From the NCBI GenBank assembly GCA_028622995.1, contig JAJQJQ010000041.1:1550001-1614000 (forward strand): a stretch of 64,000 bases of DNA, read 5' to 3'. The position numbers were made by a program, and so were the translations under genes. The stretch is from Panagrolaimus kolymaensis. Lineage: Eukaryota > Nematoda > Chromadorea > Rhabditida > Panagrolaimidae. Under the pieces are notes generated by a model, which worked only from the letters and a program-made list of their open reading frames with translations, did no database searches and was not told the DNA's origin. Positions 30,436 to 43,518 of the stretch are shown here, piece after piece; the stretch's first letter is position 1; every line of letters begins with the position of its first letter.

Positions 30436-33400
30436 AATTAGATTACGACATTAAAATGACTGTTTTTGATTTTATTGCTGCCATTTCTTAAATGTCTTGG
30501 ATTTGCTTGAATTTTTTAGATGAAATGTAACAAAAAAAAGAAAAAAATAAGATCTGCTAAAAGGGAAAATAATATTTATTTCATAGTTAAAACTTCTTTA
30601 TTTGTCTTTTCCCTCGAGTTTGGATTCCCGCAAGTTGGTCATTTTCCTTAAAAATTGCTGTTTTTAAACTGTAAGTAAAATGTCAAAACAACAACATCAA
30701 GCGTCTTAAAATTCACTTTTTTTTTATTCCTCCTTCTCTTTATTTAATTTTGTTTTATTTTTTAAAAGCATTTTTGTTCACCGGAAGATAAAAATAAAAG
30801 AGAGTTATTTTAAAGAAAACGAAAAGAATGAATGAAAAAAGTAAGCAAACAAACTCCCGGGTTTTTCTTTCATTTTTTTTGTTTTGTTTAATTTCAATGA
30901 CCGCAACTTTTTTTTTAACGGTGAGATAGGTTTTAATCCAGCGCTTTTCACCTTTTTATTCTTTTCTGCTGCTCGCGCAATGACTTGAAATATTTTAGTT
31001 TTGTTTTTAAAAACTTACTCTTTTTGTTTGTTGAAGGAAATTGGCTGTTGTGATTGGGTTTAGCACATTTTTAGTTTTATTTTATAATATTTTTAGGTTA
31101 CATTTCTTGAATTCATACTTTTGTTGTATTTGTTTGAATTTTTTTTTCAATCATTTTCCACTTTTAACTAACTCCAAAATTCCCTGCCATTTTTTGTTTT
31201 GTTTTTGAAATAAGATTCTTTGTTTATATTTCACAAACTAAAGCTGCTGCTTTCAGCATGCGATGATGAGATACTAAAAAAAAGTTCTCCATTTTTTTCT
31301 TCAACTATCATCGAACAAAAAAATACCACAAGATTAATGACTATTTTTATTTATCCTTGTCTCTACTTTTTCATTTAAAAGTCCAAACATCGAACATATG
31401 AGCCAAAGTCAATCAATGATTTTTTAAAATTTTGTTTTTTGATGGCAAAAAAATCTTTTTTTATTTCTTTCAATTTGATGCTGAAGAAAAAAAGCGTTAA
31501 TAAAAAAAATTGGAACAAAATTAGAAAATAAAAAAAAAAACAAGAAAAACTCGGGGAGTTGAGTGAATGTTGACACTAGCAACGACGACACCGCCAACAG
31601 CAAGTAAACATTAGTGGCAGGGTTGGTTGGTAGTGGCTGAAAAGTAAATGAGAAAATGAAAAAAGATTTGAAACGTATGCTTGCTTATGTAATGAAAAAA
31701 GAAGAAGGAAAAGCGACGGACATCATTGAACAAATCTCTTTTCGAATTTACTCGGCTGCTTTTATTTTTTATTTTGAGCTTTGTTTAGTTTCTTCGCGGA
31801 TATATATATTCCAAAGTGTTGAAGAAAAAGAAAAAACAATAATATCTTTTAAAATTAAATCCAACGAGGTGTTTGCTTTAGAAAGGTTTTTTATAAGAAA
31901 AAATATTTTTTTTGTAGTTTAAGAAAAGCACCTTTTTTTTCGCCAGCGCATTTTTATTTATAAATTAATATAATTGTATTTCAAAATGCGTTCACATTGC
32001 TTTCTTCTTCCCCTGAAGGCATGCCACTGCCACTAAATTTGCTAAAAGCCTTGTTGAAGCCATTTCGAAAGTTTATGATGCTTCTATGTCTTTTATGTTG
32101 AATATTTTTTTGTTGCGTCATTTTCTATGTGTATTGGTGCCGAACTCCCTCTCTCTAACTATAGGATGATGCTCTTTTTCTAAAAAATGTTTATAAAAAT
32201 GCTAGCAAAGTTGCCATATTTTTTATTACCGTGAACATCTTATTTTTTTTCTTACGCCGCATTTTTTTATAATTTTGAAAGTAAGGTTTATGAACTTTAG
32301 TTTTTCGACAAAAACGAAATAAAAGAAAAAAAAGTTCAAAGTCGAAGATGACAATGCCATTGTTCCAACCAACAGTGGTGATTTTAGATTTTAGAGTGTT
32401 TTTATTGCCGACGTCAAAAAAACACATTTTTTATGGGTTTTTCTTTAACTTTTGCTTATCCAGATCACAAATCTTTTTTGTTTTAGTTTACTTTTTATGA
32501 CAAAAGCTTTTCAGACTTTTTAAAGCCACCAAAAAATTTTTAGTAATATATTTTTTAAAAGATATTTTAACCATTTTGGAACTATGTACTATCATCTCTT
32601 TTACGATGTTTTTCATGTAGAAACAAAATTATTCCAGCTGCCCCAAACTAGCTTTTGCTTACTTTGAAAAAAAGTGAATCATTCAACAACAAAAAAATAA
32701 TTCGTAATTGATCTTGTCTTTCTCACTTTTATTTTTTTTATTCCTAAAAGCTTTTGTTTTTACTTTCACCATTTTTTCATTTCAATATTTTTAGTTTTAA
32801 TTGAAGCATTTAAGCCCCGAGTTTTTTGCCTATAATCTTTTTTCTTTCTTTTTTTCTTTCAAAGTTGCGCAAGAAATTTTGTGTTTTGCAGCTTTTTCTC
32901 GAAAATACGAACTTTGCTTGGTTGTTTTCTTTTAGTTTTCAGCTGTTTTGCTTTTTCTTTTTTTTGTTAGCAGCGAAGAAAAAAATGAATGACGGAAAAA
33001 GCTTTTTATGCTGCCTTTGCCTTCCTTCACCGTGTTTTCCATTTTCTTCTCTTTCCTTCAAAAAAAGATGCAAATCAATAATGCAAAATGGCAGCCAGCA
33101 GCAGCGGCGCGGCCACTTGCTTTTCACACTGCCAATGGCAATTTTTACTTTCCATGCTTCTTTTTAGTGGTCATTTCGCTATTTATGTATATCCTTTGCG
33201 GCTGCGTTCCAGATGTTGTTATTGTTGTTTTTCATTTTTCTCTCATTTTGATATTTGAAACGCAATTTTTTTTCTTCTTTTTCTTTACTTTGATTTCCAA
33301 GGTCGTCGATTCATAAGTTTAAAGAAATAGTTGAATTGCGTTTAAATATTTTTTTAAATGAAAATTGCGGAAAGTTTTATTCTTTCTTTGAAGTTTTTTT

Positions 33401-34223
33401 TGCCATAAAAAAATACGCGACTAAAAATGACCACAGATTTTTATTTTTTGTTGGTTTTTATATTTTTTTGTTATTATTAATCCACATTGTCTAAATTGTT
33501 TTTATCCAAGAACGTGATTTCTTAAGATTATTTTTTTTTTAAATTTTTATTGTCCAAAAATTATGAGAAAATATTCAAAGAAAATAGCTGAATCAAACTT
33601 TCCTTGATTTGCCTTTCCCAATAATATCATCTAAAAAAGAAAAAAAACATTTTTTTGTTTGTTGCTTTATTCACATAATTCTAACAACATATAACATTAC
33701 AAATATCGATGGAGAGTGAGAAAAAGAAGAAAATGAGCCAATCCAACATTGTCCATTCAGAATGTGTTTCTTTTTCCCTAACAAAATTCTGCGGTGATGA
33801 TGTTTTATTTTTTGGCAGCGCAAGCAGCTGAAATGACTCTTTGCTATTGTTGTTACATTGCACCGCAGCAAAACCCCTTCTTTCTCCCTCAAAAAAAAAA
33901 ACATTGTTTTTTCTCTTTATTTTTTTCTTCCTCCATATTTTTTTCATTTAACTAAACTACCACATATTTTTTTTAAACCGCGTTCCAATCACAATTTTTC
34001 CATTTCCGTATATTTTTTTTGTTGGGTAAAAAATTTAAATTTTAACTTTATTTTTTTAGATGTTCGACCTTTTTTCATAGAAAAGAAAAAATTACTTTGA
34101 AATTAATTTTATTATTTTTTCATTTACATTTATTTTTCCTAATTTTATTTTATTCGATTGCCATTTGAAAGAAAGAAAGTAATTACCTCTAAAAGCAACA
34201 ACAAAAATAAATAAATAGCAAAG
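30436..34223. other. 3.8-kb gene-free region upstream of the innexin gene
   Basis: Very AT-rich with long T and A runs. No coding frame with domain or splice support. Less AT-rich islands occur at 31565-31625 and 33080-33130, possibly regulatory sequence for the innexin promoter. Confidence 0.5.
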
Positions 34224-37200
34224 ATGGCTCTCACAACCGCCCTTTCAATGCTTCATTATGTTGCGGGATCAGAAGATAAAAATTTTGTTGATCGCTTACA
34301 CGCAACTTTTACAACTAATATTCTTATTGGTTTATCTGTATTAGTTTCATTTAAAGTAAGTCTCTTTTTTCAATAAACATTTTATTTTAATTTAATTATT
34401 TTTAAACCTTAACTTAAAAATGAAAGTTTTGACCCTAAAAAGCTCGGTCAAAGTTTATTTTTCCAAACGGGGCAAAAAACTTTTCGTTGATCATTTTTGT
34501 TTAAAAAAATAAGCAAACATTATCATTTTTTGCCACCAATGTAATTCAATACTTTCAAAAAGTTTCAAAACAATAAGTAATTGATTTCCAAGAAATGGAA
34601 AAAACATGACGTAGTGATTTTTGGGTTTTTATCTAAAATTAGGATTCTCCAAAAAAATTCAAAATAGATACTTAAATTCTGCTTATTTTTAATAAACTTT
34701 ATGGTTAATAGATTTTGGGTTTTCCATCATTATCAAACTTGGATATTTTATGCTTTATTAACTTTCATATTTTTTTTAGCAATTTGGTGGCAAACCATTA
34801 GAATGCCTTGTACCTGATTTATTTAGTGGAGCATGGGAACAGGTAAGTACACATACATACATATTTTAGTATTTCCCTTTTTTAATGTTTTACATATGCC
34901 TTTTTTTCATCTTTTTTCCTTCTTCACTTTTTTATGCTTTCTTTCTTTTTATTTCTTTGATCTTGACAGAATCTTTGATTCTATCGAATATTTTTTTTAT
35001 GAGATTTCAATGTTAGTAATATTTACCTAAATTTTGGAATTGACAAAAGATACAATAATTTTTTACGTAAAGAGGCACACACCTTGAAAAAATGAGTTTT
35101 TGCGACAAAGTTTGAATTATTTCTTGAAACCATGGCTTTCAAAAACTTTTCTAAGATTTGCATCGTCTGCTTTTTTGTTTGTATGTCCAAATCAAGGCTA
35201 TTGTTTGTTAGTTGGCTGATGCTTGACTTCGACGACGTCGATGTTATTGATGTTGCTGCTCCCTTTAACTCTTCCTCTTCTCTTTTCGGTTGTTGTTGCT
35301 GCTATATTTTAAACGATGATAAATCAACGAGAAAAAAATATCAAAAGCGAGAAGAAGAAAAACTGTAATCGAAGCGAAGCGCCACTGCCACCGCCGCCGC
35401 AAAATCACACTCTTGCTTCTCTTTTTTTTTCTATGTTGCGAGAGTGAAAAAAAAAAGTTTACATATCAGAAAACCACTTTCCGCCGACGCTACTAATAAC
35501 TTCCTATCTCGTCTTTTGATTTATTTATTTATATTTGAAAGAGGTAATGAATGCATTATCAAATGTTATATTTGCTGGAAGATTTATTAATGATGATGCT
35601 GCATTAGTGGATGTTGTAGATGCATTAAGTTTATTAACAACAAATATGCTTATTGCAATAGCATTAATTCAAAGTTATAAACAATTTAGTGGACGTGCAA
35701 TAGAATGTTTAACTCCAGATGTTATGCCTTTTACTGGTTCAGAAGAGGTTAGAAGCTTTTCAATATTTTAGATTTCATAAATTGGCAAAATAGTTCCGGC
35801 AATTCTAAAATAGCGAAAGCGTCGAGAAATTTTTCATTGGGAATTTTTAGACGCTGGAAGACTCAGTGTTCACAATTTATTGACTTTAATTTTGTTTGTT
35901 TAAAATAAGTTTGGCCTTAATTTGGTTTTAAAACATATCGTTAAAGTGAAAAAACTAACAATGTCCATAAATTCTACTATATGTTTAGTTTTTATTTAAT
36001 TATGAGTCATCATCAAATTGCGTCCATTCATTTAACATAATTTTAATGATTGTCCTTATAAATACTTCTGAAAATCAGGATAATAATAGGGTTCAACAAC
36101 TATGGTTAATGGCCATATAAAAAAATTTGAAGAGATCTCCTTTTGTGAACAAAAAATTTGTCTTTTCATAATTTTTCTGCTTCTTAAAACTTTGCTTTCT
36201 TTAGCTTTTTTTATTTTTTTCTGCCTTCTTTCTCTTTATCAAGTTGAATTTAATTTAATTTAACTCCCACAAATTTTTAGTATGCTGAACAATATTGTTT
36301 TGCATCAGATACATATTATATCCCAATGAAAGACACGATAGCTGATGTCCATACAGAAGCTCGTCGAGAAAGAAGGATATCATATTATCAATGGGTACCA
36401 TTTTTTCTTCTCATCAGTGCTGCATGCTTTCGATTACCCAGTCTTTTATGGAAGCATTTTGCTGATTATTCGGGAATTCGAATTCAACAAATTATTAAAC
36501 TTGCATCAGATGCAAATAATATTAAACCCGATATTAAAGCTGCCAATATTCGATCCTTGTGCGTCCATCTTCAAGGCGCCCTTCGATTTCATCGACGCCT
36601 CCAAAGAAGAAATATTCGGCCTCATCGATTTTTTAGAATCTTTAATCTTCAGTATAGCGCATATTATGTTTGTATAATGTATTTATTCACTAAATTTTTA
36701 TTTTTATTAAATGTTGGTTTACAACTTTATTTAATGAACAAGTTAGTTTGACACTCGAAATCTTGTAATGAAAAATTCCACCAAATCTAAATTTCCTAAC
36801 GAAAGCTGTTTTTAAAAAAGTTTTTTGGGTTTTAGCTTTCTTGGAACTGATAAATATCGGTTTTATGGATTTGGAGCAGTTCGAGATTTAATTAATGGAA
36901 CTTCATGGGAACAAAGTGGAGTATTTCCTCGCGTTTCACTTTGTGATTTTACGGTAAAAATTTTCTGCACTTCATAAGGATATGTTCTTAAAAGTAAAGT
37001 TAAATTTGTAGGTGCGAGTAATGGGCAATATTCAAGATTACACAATTCAATGTGTTTTAGTTATTAACATTTTTAATGAAGTAAGTTACTTAAAAAAATT
37101 TTCGTGCCATAAATATTTCTTTTTTTCAGAAAATTTTCATTTTCTTATATCTTTGGTATTTATTTTTACTTGTATTTACCTTTGGAAGCTTTGTTTATTG

Positions 37201-38358
37201 GTGGATTGTAGCTTTTTGTCCTTGCTACAATATTGGTTACATTGCTCGTCATCTTGAAATGTCTGAAGATCCCGTTGCTGTTGAAGGTGAGAAAGACCAC
37301 CATTTTTTACTTTCTAAACTTAGTGACCAAATATTTTTTTTAGAAAAAGAAGTTCGTAGAAATATTAAACAATTTGTTGAAAATTATCTTAAAGCTGATG
37401 GAATGTTTGCCATTCGAATGTTATCCACATATTCGGGAGTTATATTTGGAACGGATTTGGTTAAAGCTCTATGGGCTTCATTTCATGGAATAGAAATTGC
37501 AAGAAAATCCAGATCTGAAACAGATTTAAGGAATATTGGAATAGATAAAAATCATGGAGGCCCAGAACGACATTATCAAAGATATGCATTTCAAAAATCA
37601 AAAGATTTTGGTGAAGAACGTCGCCTAGTTCCACCAAACATTTCGCCTCCAAGTGATTTAATGAGAGCTTTAATGGAAAAAGGTACGGAAACAACTTTAT
37701 CAAGTCCAGCTAAATCGGTGACATCATCGTTGCCACCAGTTAATTTTACGGTTGGGGATGAATCAACATCACCTACACCCGTAATGAGAGGAGGATCACC
37801 AATTAATAGATTTGAAAATAATTTTTATCATGAAGGAGGTGTGTTTTGATAAAGGCTAATATAAATGGTGTCACGATGTTGTAAATTTATTATTGTGAAA
37901 AAAGAATTTTTAGTTCTAGCTAATTAAATTCTTAAGAATCCCAACGAAATTATTTTTTGGAGTAAAAAGTAAAAACTAAAAAATTTCTTAAATTCTGAAA
38001 ATTATTTAGAGGTTAGGTTTATTTTTTCAAAAAATATTTAAAAAAACTTTAAAGTTTCATTTTTTGTTTGATGTTGTATAGTTTTTTATTTACACCTTTA
38101 TAAAACTTCACCTTGTCATAGTGTTGTGGATCCCCGAAAAAATTTATCAAAAAATTAATCTAACAAATTTAAAAATATTCTTTAGATAAAGTTCCACCAT
38201 ATCCTGGAAGTCCTACAAGCAAGCGAGGAACTCTTGATAGGCATCCACCACCACATCGCGAAGGCAGTGGTGGTGGAGGTGGGCGTTATTCTCCACCACC
38301 TTCTCAACTATCTCAACGCAAAGTGCATAATTCAACAATGTCTGAAGACGTTTTATAA
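34224..38358 (+). CDS. inx: Innexin gap-junction subunit with alternative N-terminal exons
   Basis: Four-TM channel protein of invertebrate gap junctions. Isoform A: exons 34224-34355 and 34780-34842. Isoform B: one exon, 35547-35747. Both end in phase 0 before the same exon 36281-36741, then 36836-36953, 37012-37080, 37130-37286, 37344-37838 and 38186-38358. Products are 555 and 557 residues. Each alternative N-terminus carries its own start, TM1 and first extracellular Cys (KPLECLVPD or RAIECLTPD). The common part has YAEQYCF, the second loop-1 Cys, and [10 protein letters not shown], the innexin YxxW(V)P signature. Extracellular loop 2 and TM4 ([12 protein letters not shown]) follow, then a Pro/Ser-rich tail. 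Retention after 37838 would give a shorter end (GGVF). Confidence 0.93.
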
Positions 38359-39728
38359 ATCATCGAAGAAAAAAATTATTCTTTAAATTGATCTCAAATT
38401 TTTTATTTGTTTTTAGTTTTTTGTTTTTCAACAATGGCATTCATCAAAAATATTATAATTTCTCTCTCTCGTACTAGCTTTCATTTTGTGCCTTAAAAAT
38501 GTTAATTGAAAAAAATCCTCAAAGTTTTTTTGTATTTTTAAATTTTTTGTTGAAAGTTATGATTAAATTAATTCGAGACAGTTTTTTTAATTTTGTTTTT
38601 ATCGTTTAAAATTAAAAAAACAATAAAAAAAATATGTTTGATTTTTTCAACTCAGAAACCTAATAATCATTATTCATGAAAATTTTTTGGGGCGATAATC
38701 ATTCTGCAATATCAAACGAAAAAGAAAGAAACAATTTTGGGTGACAGTCTTTTCAATGAATTTTGTTGTGGAATTAACTTCAACGTTAAATGCATACTTT
38801 TATTTTGAAGAATCGGATGATAATCATTTTTTTTATTATGTAAGCTTTGTATCGATTAAATATTTTAATCTTATTTTTCCGCGCAAAGTTGAGAATTTTG
38901 AAAGATACAGTTTAACTTAAAATTAGCGCCTGAATTAAAGGAATTAATATGCGAATATAACTTCCCTACTATACAATTTCTCACTCTTTTTATTTTGGCA
39001 AATGCAACAATTCTCCATTTTTTATCAATAAAAAAATGAAGGTTATCTTGTTAATTTTATAAAAGTTTCTTTTCTCCTCCTCCTGTAATTAATTTTAAAA
39101 ATGTAATAAAAAAAACTAAAATATTCAAACAAATTAAATAATATTCATATTCAAAGAAAGCTAAAAAGTATATAAACCTGACTGATGAAGCGAAGAAGAA
39201 AAAAAAACGCACATTTTTTTTTCTCTTTTATAGAGATGGACAAACTATTTTATTATAATTATGGATTGTTGCACGAAGATGGCACGGCACACACATCCAG
39301 TGAAAAATTTTTCTTTGGTCGTTGTTTGGCTTTGCATTGAAGCACATTAGCATTTTTATTTATGAGGTTATGAAAAAATAAAAAGATATACTGGAACATT
39401 AAATCAGTATTATTTATTTTTCCTTTTATCTTCTTCGTGGTCCTAGACCTAATTTTTAGTTTTTGCTTTCATTGTAAAAAATTTAAAAATTTGGATGGAA
39501 ATTATTTTTACAAAAGTCAAAATTAACTTTTTTTTCAAAAAACACAAAAATTTTTATTATTATTAATTCTTTAAAAAAAAATTCATAAACTTTAATAAAA
39601 TAGATAATATTATTAATTAAAGAATGTTATGAGCTTCAACGGAAAGGGAATTCTGCGTTCGAGTAAAACTCGCATTGGCTTTATCTAAAATTTCATTTAT
39701 TTATTTATTTATTTCAAATTAATTTCCT
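38359..39728. other. Convergent intergenic region
   Basis: 3' flanks of the innexin and the Ala-rich secreted gene. AT-rich, no coding signal, several AATAAA sites. Confidence 0.5.
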
Positions 39729-40993
39729 CTATGATTTACCTCCAACGACAAGAACATTTTGTTTATCATCGGGTTTAATAATGGGTAAATCAACGGTTTT
39801 ATTAAATGAGAAAGTTTCTAACGCTTTAGCTGCATCGATTGGAGAAGCGACAACGACGGTAGTTGTTGTTGATGATGGTTCAGATGCAACTACTGCGGCT
39901 GCTGGAGCTGGAACATTTGCTTCAGCTTTGGATGAACTATCTGCTACTGCATATTTTTTACCTTAAAAATTTATTTTTAATTTGAAAAAAGAAAAGTCAG
40001 AGAAAAGTTTTCAAAGTAATTATGTTTGTTGCTTGAAACATTTTTAAAATCTTGGAAAGTAATTTTCATTTTTTTGTTCAATTAAAAAACACCAAATACC
40101 TTTTTTGTTTTCATTTGCAACAGCAGTAGCAACAACATCGGCTGCTTTTACTTCTGTTGTTGCAGCAGCTCCAGTTGGAACAGCAGGTCCAATCTTTTCT
40201 TGTTGAAGCTTTTTATTTTGTTCTTGAATTTCTGAAACCAAAATGTGTTTTAAAAAGTTTTTGAAAGCTCAACAAAATAACCCACTTTCTTTAGTGCTAT
40301 TATAAACATCTTGAATTTTATTTTGAGCTTGTTGGAATCTTTCTCGTAAGCTATTTGCTAATGCATCATTGTCGGGTTGAGCAGCAGCTTCTTGGATTCC
40401 TGCCGCTGCAGCCGCTGCGGGTTCCTCAGGTTTTACAGTAGTCATTGCCGCCGCTGCAACTCCAGCAGCTGGAATTTCTTCCACTGCTTTTGTTTTCTTA
40501 TTATCTTTTTTAATTCGTTTTTGAAGTTGTTGATTTTTATTTTTTGCCAAATCTAAGGCTTCAACCAACGAACCATTTTCAATATTTGGTTGCAAAGTTG
40601 TCGCAGGTAAAATTATTTCTGTTTTCATTGATTTTGATGTTGCTTTTGTTTCCAATACTTTCAAATTCGAATGTTCAATCATATTTGTTTTGGGTGTCGT
40701 TGAAGTTGTGGAAAGATTATCCGTTGTTGCATTTTCTTGTATTCTTACACTAACTAAAATTTACACATTTGAAATTATAAAAGTTCATTATGAATTTCTA
40801 TGTCTATCTAATTTGTAGCTACAATAACACAAAAAGTTTCTAACTATAGTATGATGATGCTGCTTCAAACAAATATGCTTTTAAAGCATTAAAGAAGCTA
40901 GTTTAAAAAAAGATATAAAATAAACTTACAAACATTATCAAAAATAATGCAACAAAATATAACGGTAATAATGAATGCAGATTTTAGGAACAT
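39729..40993 (-). CDS. Secreted Ala/Lys-rich protein of unknown function (298 aa)
   Basis: Four exons (40993-40930, 40753-40286, 40231-40100, 39961-39729) close in frame. The first exon gives a signal peptide (FIITVIFCCIIF). The mature part is low complexity: Thr-rich, then a Lys/Gln coiled-coil-like stretch (KNKNQQLQKRIKKDNKK), an Ala-rich middle, a second helical stretch (LRERFQQAQNKIQDVY), and an Ala/Ser/Thr end finishing with NVLVVGGK. No family recognised. It is probably extracellular or in the secretory pathway. Confidence 0.7.
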
Positions 40994-41353
40994 TATTTTA
41001 TTTTTAACTTTGTGGTTTAATAAGATCTGGAAGTATGATTATAAAACTTTTGAAAGAATTAACACACAAAAAAATAGTCACGCACAAAAAGAATGTAAAA
41101 GCAACTATGTAAATAAAATGTGAAAGCCGCCACGAGTTTGGAGCAATTAGATTACGAAGCCATAAATTTTATTATGTTTTTTAACCTCAAGAGAAAGTTA
41201 AGGTTGTTTCCAGGGTTACTTAAAAACACATAGATAAATATAAAAGAAAAAATAAGGCATTTATTTAGAAATTATAAAAAAATTAAACAAAGAAAATTAA
41301 AGGCACGAAAACAAAATTTTTAAGGCACACGAAGGCAAGACAAGAAAGATTAT

Positions 41354-42302
41354 TCAATGAGCATAAACATCCATAAACCCTTCATCCATAATCCCACATA
41401 AAATACATTCAATTGGAGCAAACCCATCACGATTTAGACCTTGAGTACGAGAAAAACATCTGTTACAAAAGATGAGATGTTGACATGGAAGTAATATAAT
41501 TGTTGCAGCAGCATTGATACATTCAAAACATTTACCCGCATGAAATTTCCTATCGTTTATTTCCATATCTAACTAAAAAATAAAAAATGAATTTAATGGT
41601 TGGCTTTTATATGTAGAGAAGGAAACGATTTACCAAAATAATTCGATGTTTTACTTCATTTATTTCATCCTCAAGCGGATTATCTCCTCCATGTGTTTTC
41701 GATGTCATTGAAGTCGTCATTGAACTCTAAATAATATTTATTGTAAAGTAAATTGAGAAATATGAGTAATGTAGCATCCATGAATGACTCACTTCACCAC
41801 CATATTCATGAATATTATTTGGATCATATTTGGCAAGCAATTCTGCTAATAATGGTGGATCACGTAATCTTGAAAATTCATCGATATCAGTTCCATCAGG
41901 ATCAGGAAGCTTTTTCTTCATTTGTCGATATCTGAAAATAAATGTAAACTTTATATGAAGATTCATTCCAGCTACTTAAGCAAATTCCAACGCTTTTATA
42001 GTATCACAGCTCAAGTTATTACAAAGCAAAACCGATAATAAAAAAAGAAAAGAAATAATCACTTACGAATCTCTCCATGGATGAAACATTAAACAATCAC
42101 CAGAACGTGATGGACATAACATCTTTTTACAATCATAATTACAAATAGGATGAAGATATGTACATTGTGGAAAACACTTCGGATATCTTTCACAGTTGAC
42201 CAAAGGATGAGCAAATTCACAGGTAGCTATAGTTTTTGGACAATAACCAGGAAATGCTAGACATCGACCCTTTTTAGCTTTGGCTTCAAACGTTTCTGTC
42301 AT
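41354..42302 (-). CDS. CCCH zinc-finger plus RING-finger protein (228 aa)
   Basis: Four exons (42302-42067, 41931-41793, 41726-41634, 41572-41354). The first exon has Cys/His repeats with CCCH spacing (CEFAHPLVNCERYPKC, CTYLHPIC, CLMFHP), usual in RNA-binding proteins. The last exon has a C-terminal RING of the C3HC4 kind (CFECINAA, LLPCQHLIFCNRC, ECILC), so a ubiquitin-ligase role with RNA targeting is plausible. ATG 42302 follows a TTTTAG acceptor by two bases, about 215 bp after the stop of the upstream RING gene on the same strand, so the pair may be an operon with SL2-type trans-splicing. Confidence 0.8.
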
Positions 42303-42518
42303 CGCTAAAATTTTGGGTTTACAAGATACACGTTCTCCAATTTAAGAAAAATATAAACATTGATTTCAACATTTGGTAATTGTGGAGAGAGAATGATAAT
42401 GAATGGTGTTTTAAAACTTTATATGTACATATTAAAAAATGAATGAAAAAACATTGGAAAATTAAAAACAATCTAAAGAAATACAAGCAAAGCGCAAGAA
42501 ACCCAAACAAGCGTAAAT

Positions 42519-43280
42519 TCAAAATTCAACAATAATTCGATCAGCAATTTTTCCACCACAATATGTACAATCTTTCATATCATCGGAGCAAGTTTCACAG
42601 TAAATAAAATGATTGCATGGAAGGAACAGAGCATCTTTCTGAAAAAACATATGTACATATTAGAGAACAACAAATTTTTTTAGAGCTTCTTACAGGTTTA
42701 GTACCACATTGATCACATATTGCAGCTTTGGCAGCAGCTCTTGAATCATCTATTTCATTTTTAAATTGATGAATATCCTTCGTGAAACCCTAAAAAATAA
42801 ATGTGTTAATGTATGTGAAAAGATAACAATGCAAAAAAATTACTTTGAGCCTATCTTCCAGAAAAGATTTATCCTTTTGTAATTGTTTCATATTCTCCTT
42901 CAATAAAGCAGCACCCGGACCACCCTGTAAAAAAAGGAATATTAAAAAGTGTGAATAATCAAACTAATGAAAATTCAAATGACTAACATTTTCATTTGAA
43001 TTTTCATTAGTAAGGGCTTGGGAAATATTTTGTAATTTTTGGCGTCGATCTTCTTCAATTTCAGAAATTTTCACTGTTAATCCTCGGAATATGTCAATCA
43101 TAGAAGTTTTAAGCTTATCAAATGCATCATTATGACCTTGCTAAAGAATATATATAAATTTAAGTAAATTTGTAATAATGAAGAAAGTTTAAAAAAATTT
43201 ACTTGAACAAGTTTTTCAGCTTCAATAATGCTATGCATCGCTTCTTCGCATGCAATAACACACCATTGTTTTGATTCCAT
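42519..43280 (-). CDS. RING-finger protein with coiled coil (175 aa)
   Basis: Five exons (43280-43203, 43140-42988, 42924-42844, 42789-42694, 42638-42519) close in frame. The N-terminal two thirds are helical (EEDRRQKLQNISQ, ENMKQLQKDKSFLEDRLK). The end is a compact RING: CDQC, then FLPCNHFIYCETC, then CTYC. It is a likely E3 ubiquitin ligase. It is the upstream member of a probable two-gene operon with the CCCH/RING gene, whose RING is of the same type. Confidence 0.78.
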
Positions 43281-43518
43281 TGCTATTAGTTGAGTGAGTC
43301 GGTAAAATTATAAAAGCTAAAGGCACGATTTTATAAATAAATACAAGTTTTCCAATTTTTGAAGAACAATAAAACTATTTTTTTTCCATGGCAATCGTAA
43401 AAAGGCTCCTCCTAAGGAACAAAAAATAAAATATATCTTAAAGCGAATAGTTGTTATTAGCGACCACCATTTTTTTTAGTGGGCAATCATCATTCATTTT
43501 TACAATTTTTTTTTTGAT

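Noticed and set aside
35132..35368. Plus-strand frame between innexin exon sets
   Set aside because: Its first part is AT-driven and its end is Lys/Glu repeat; no splice sites join it to the innexin in phase.
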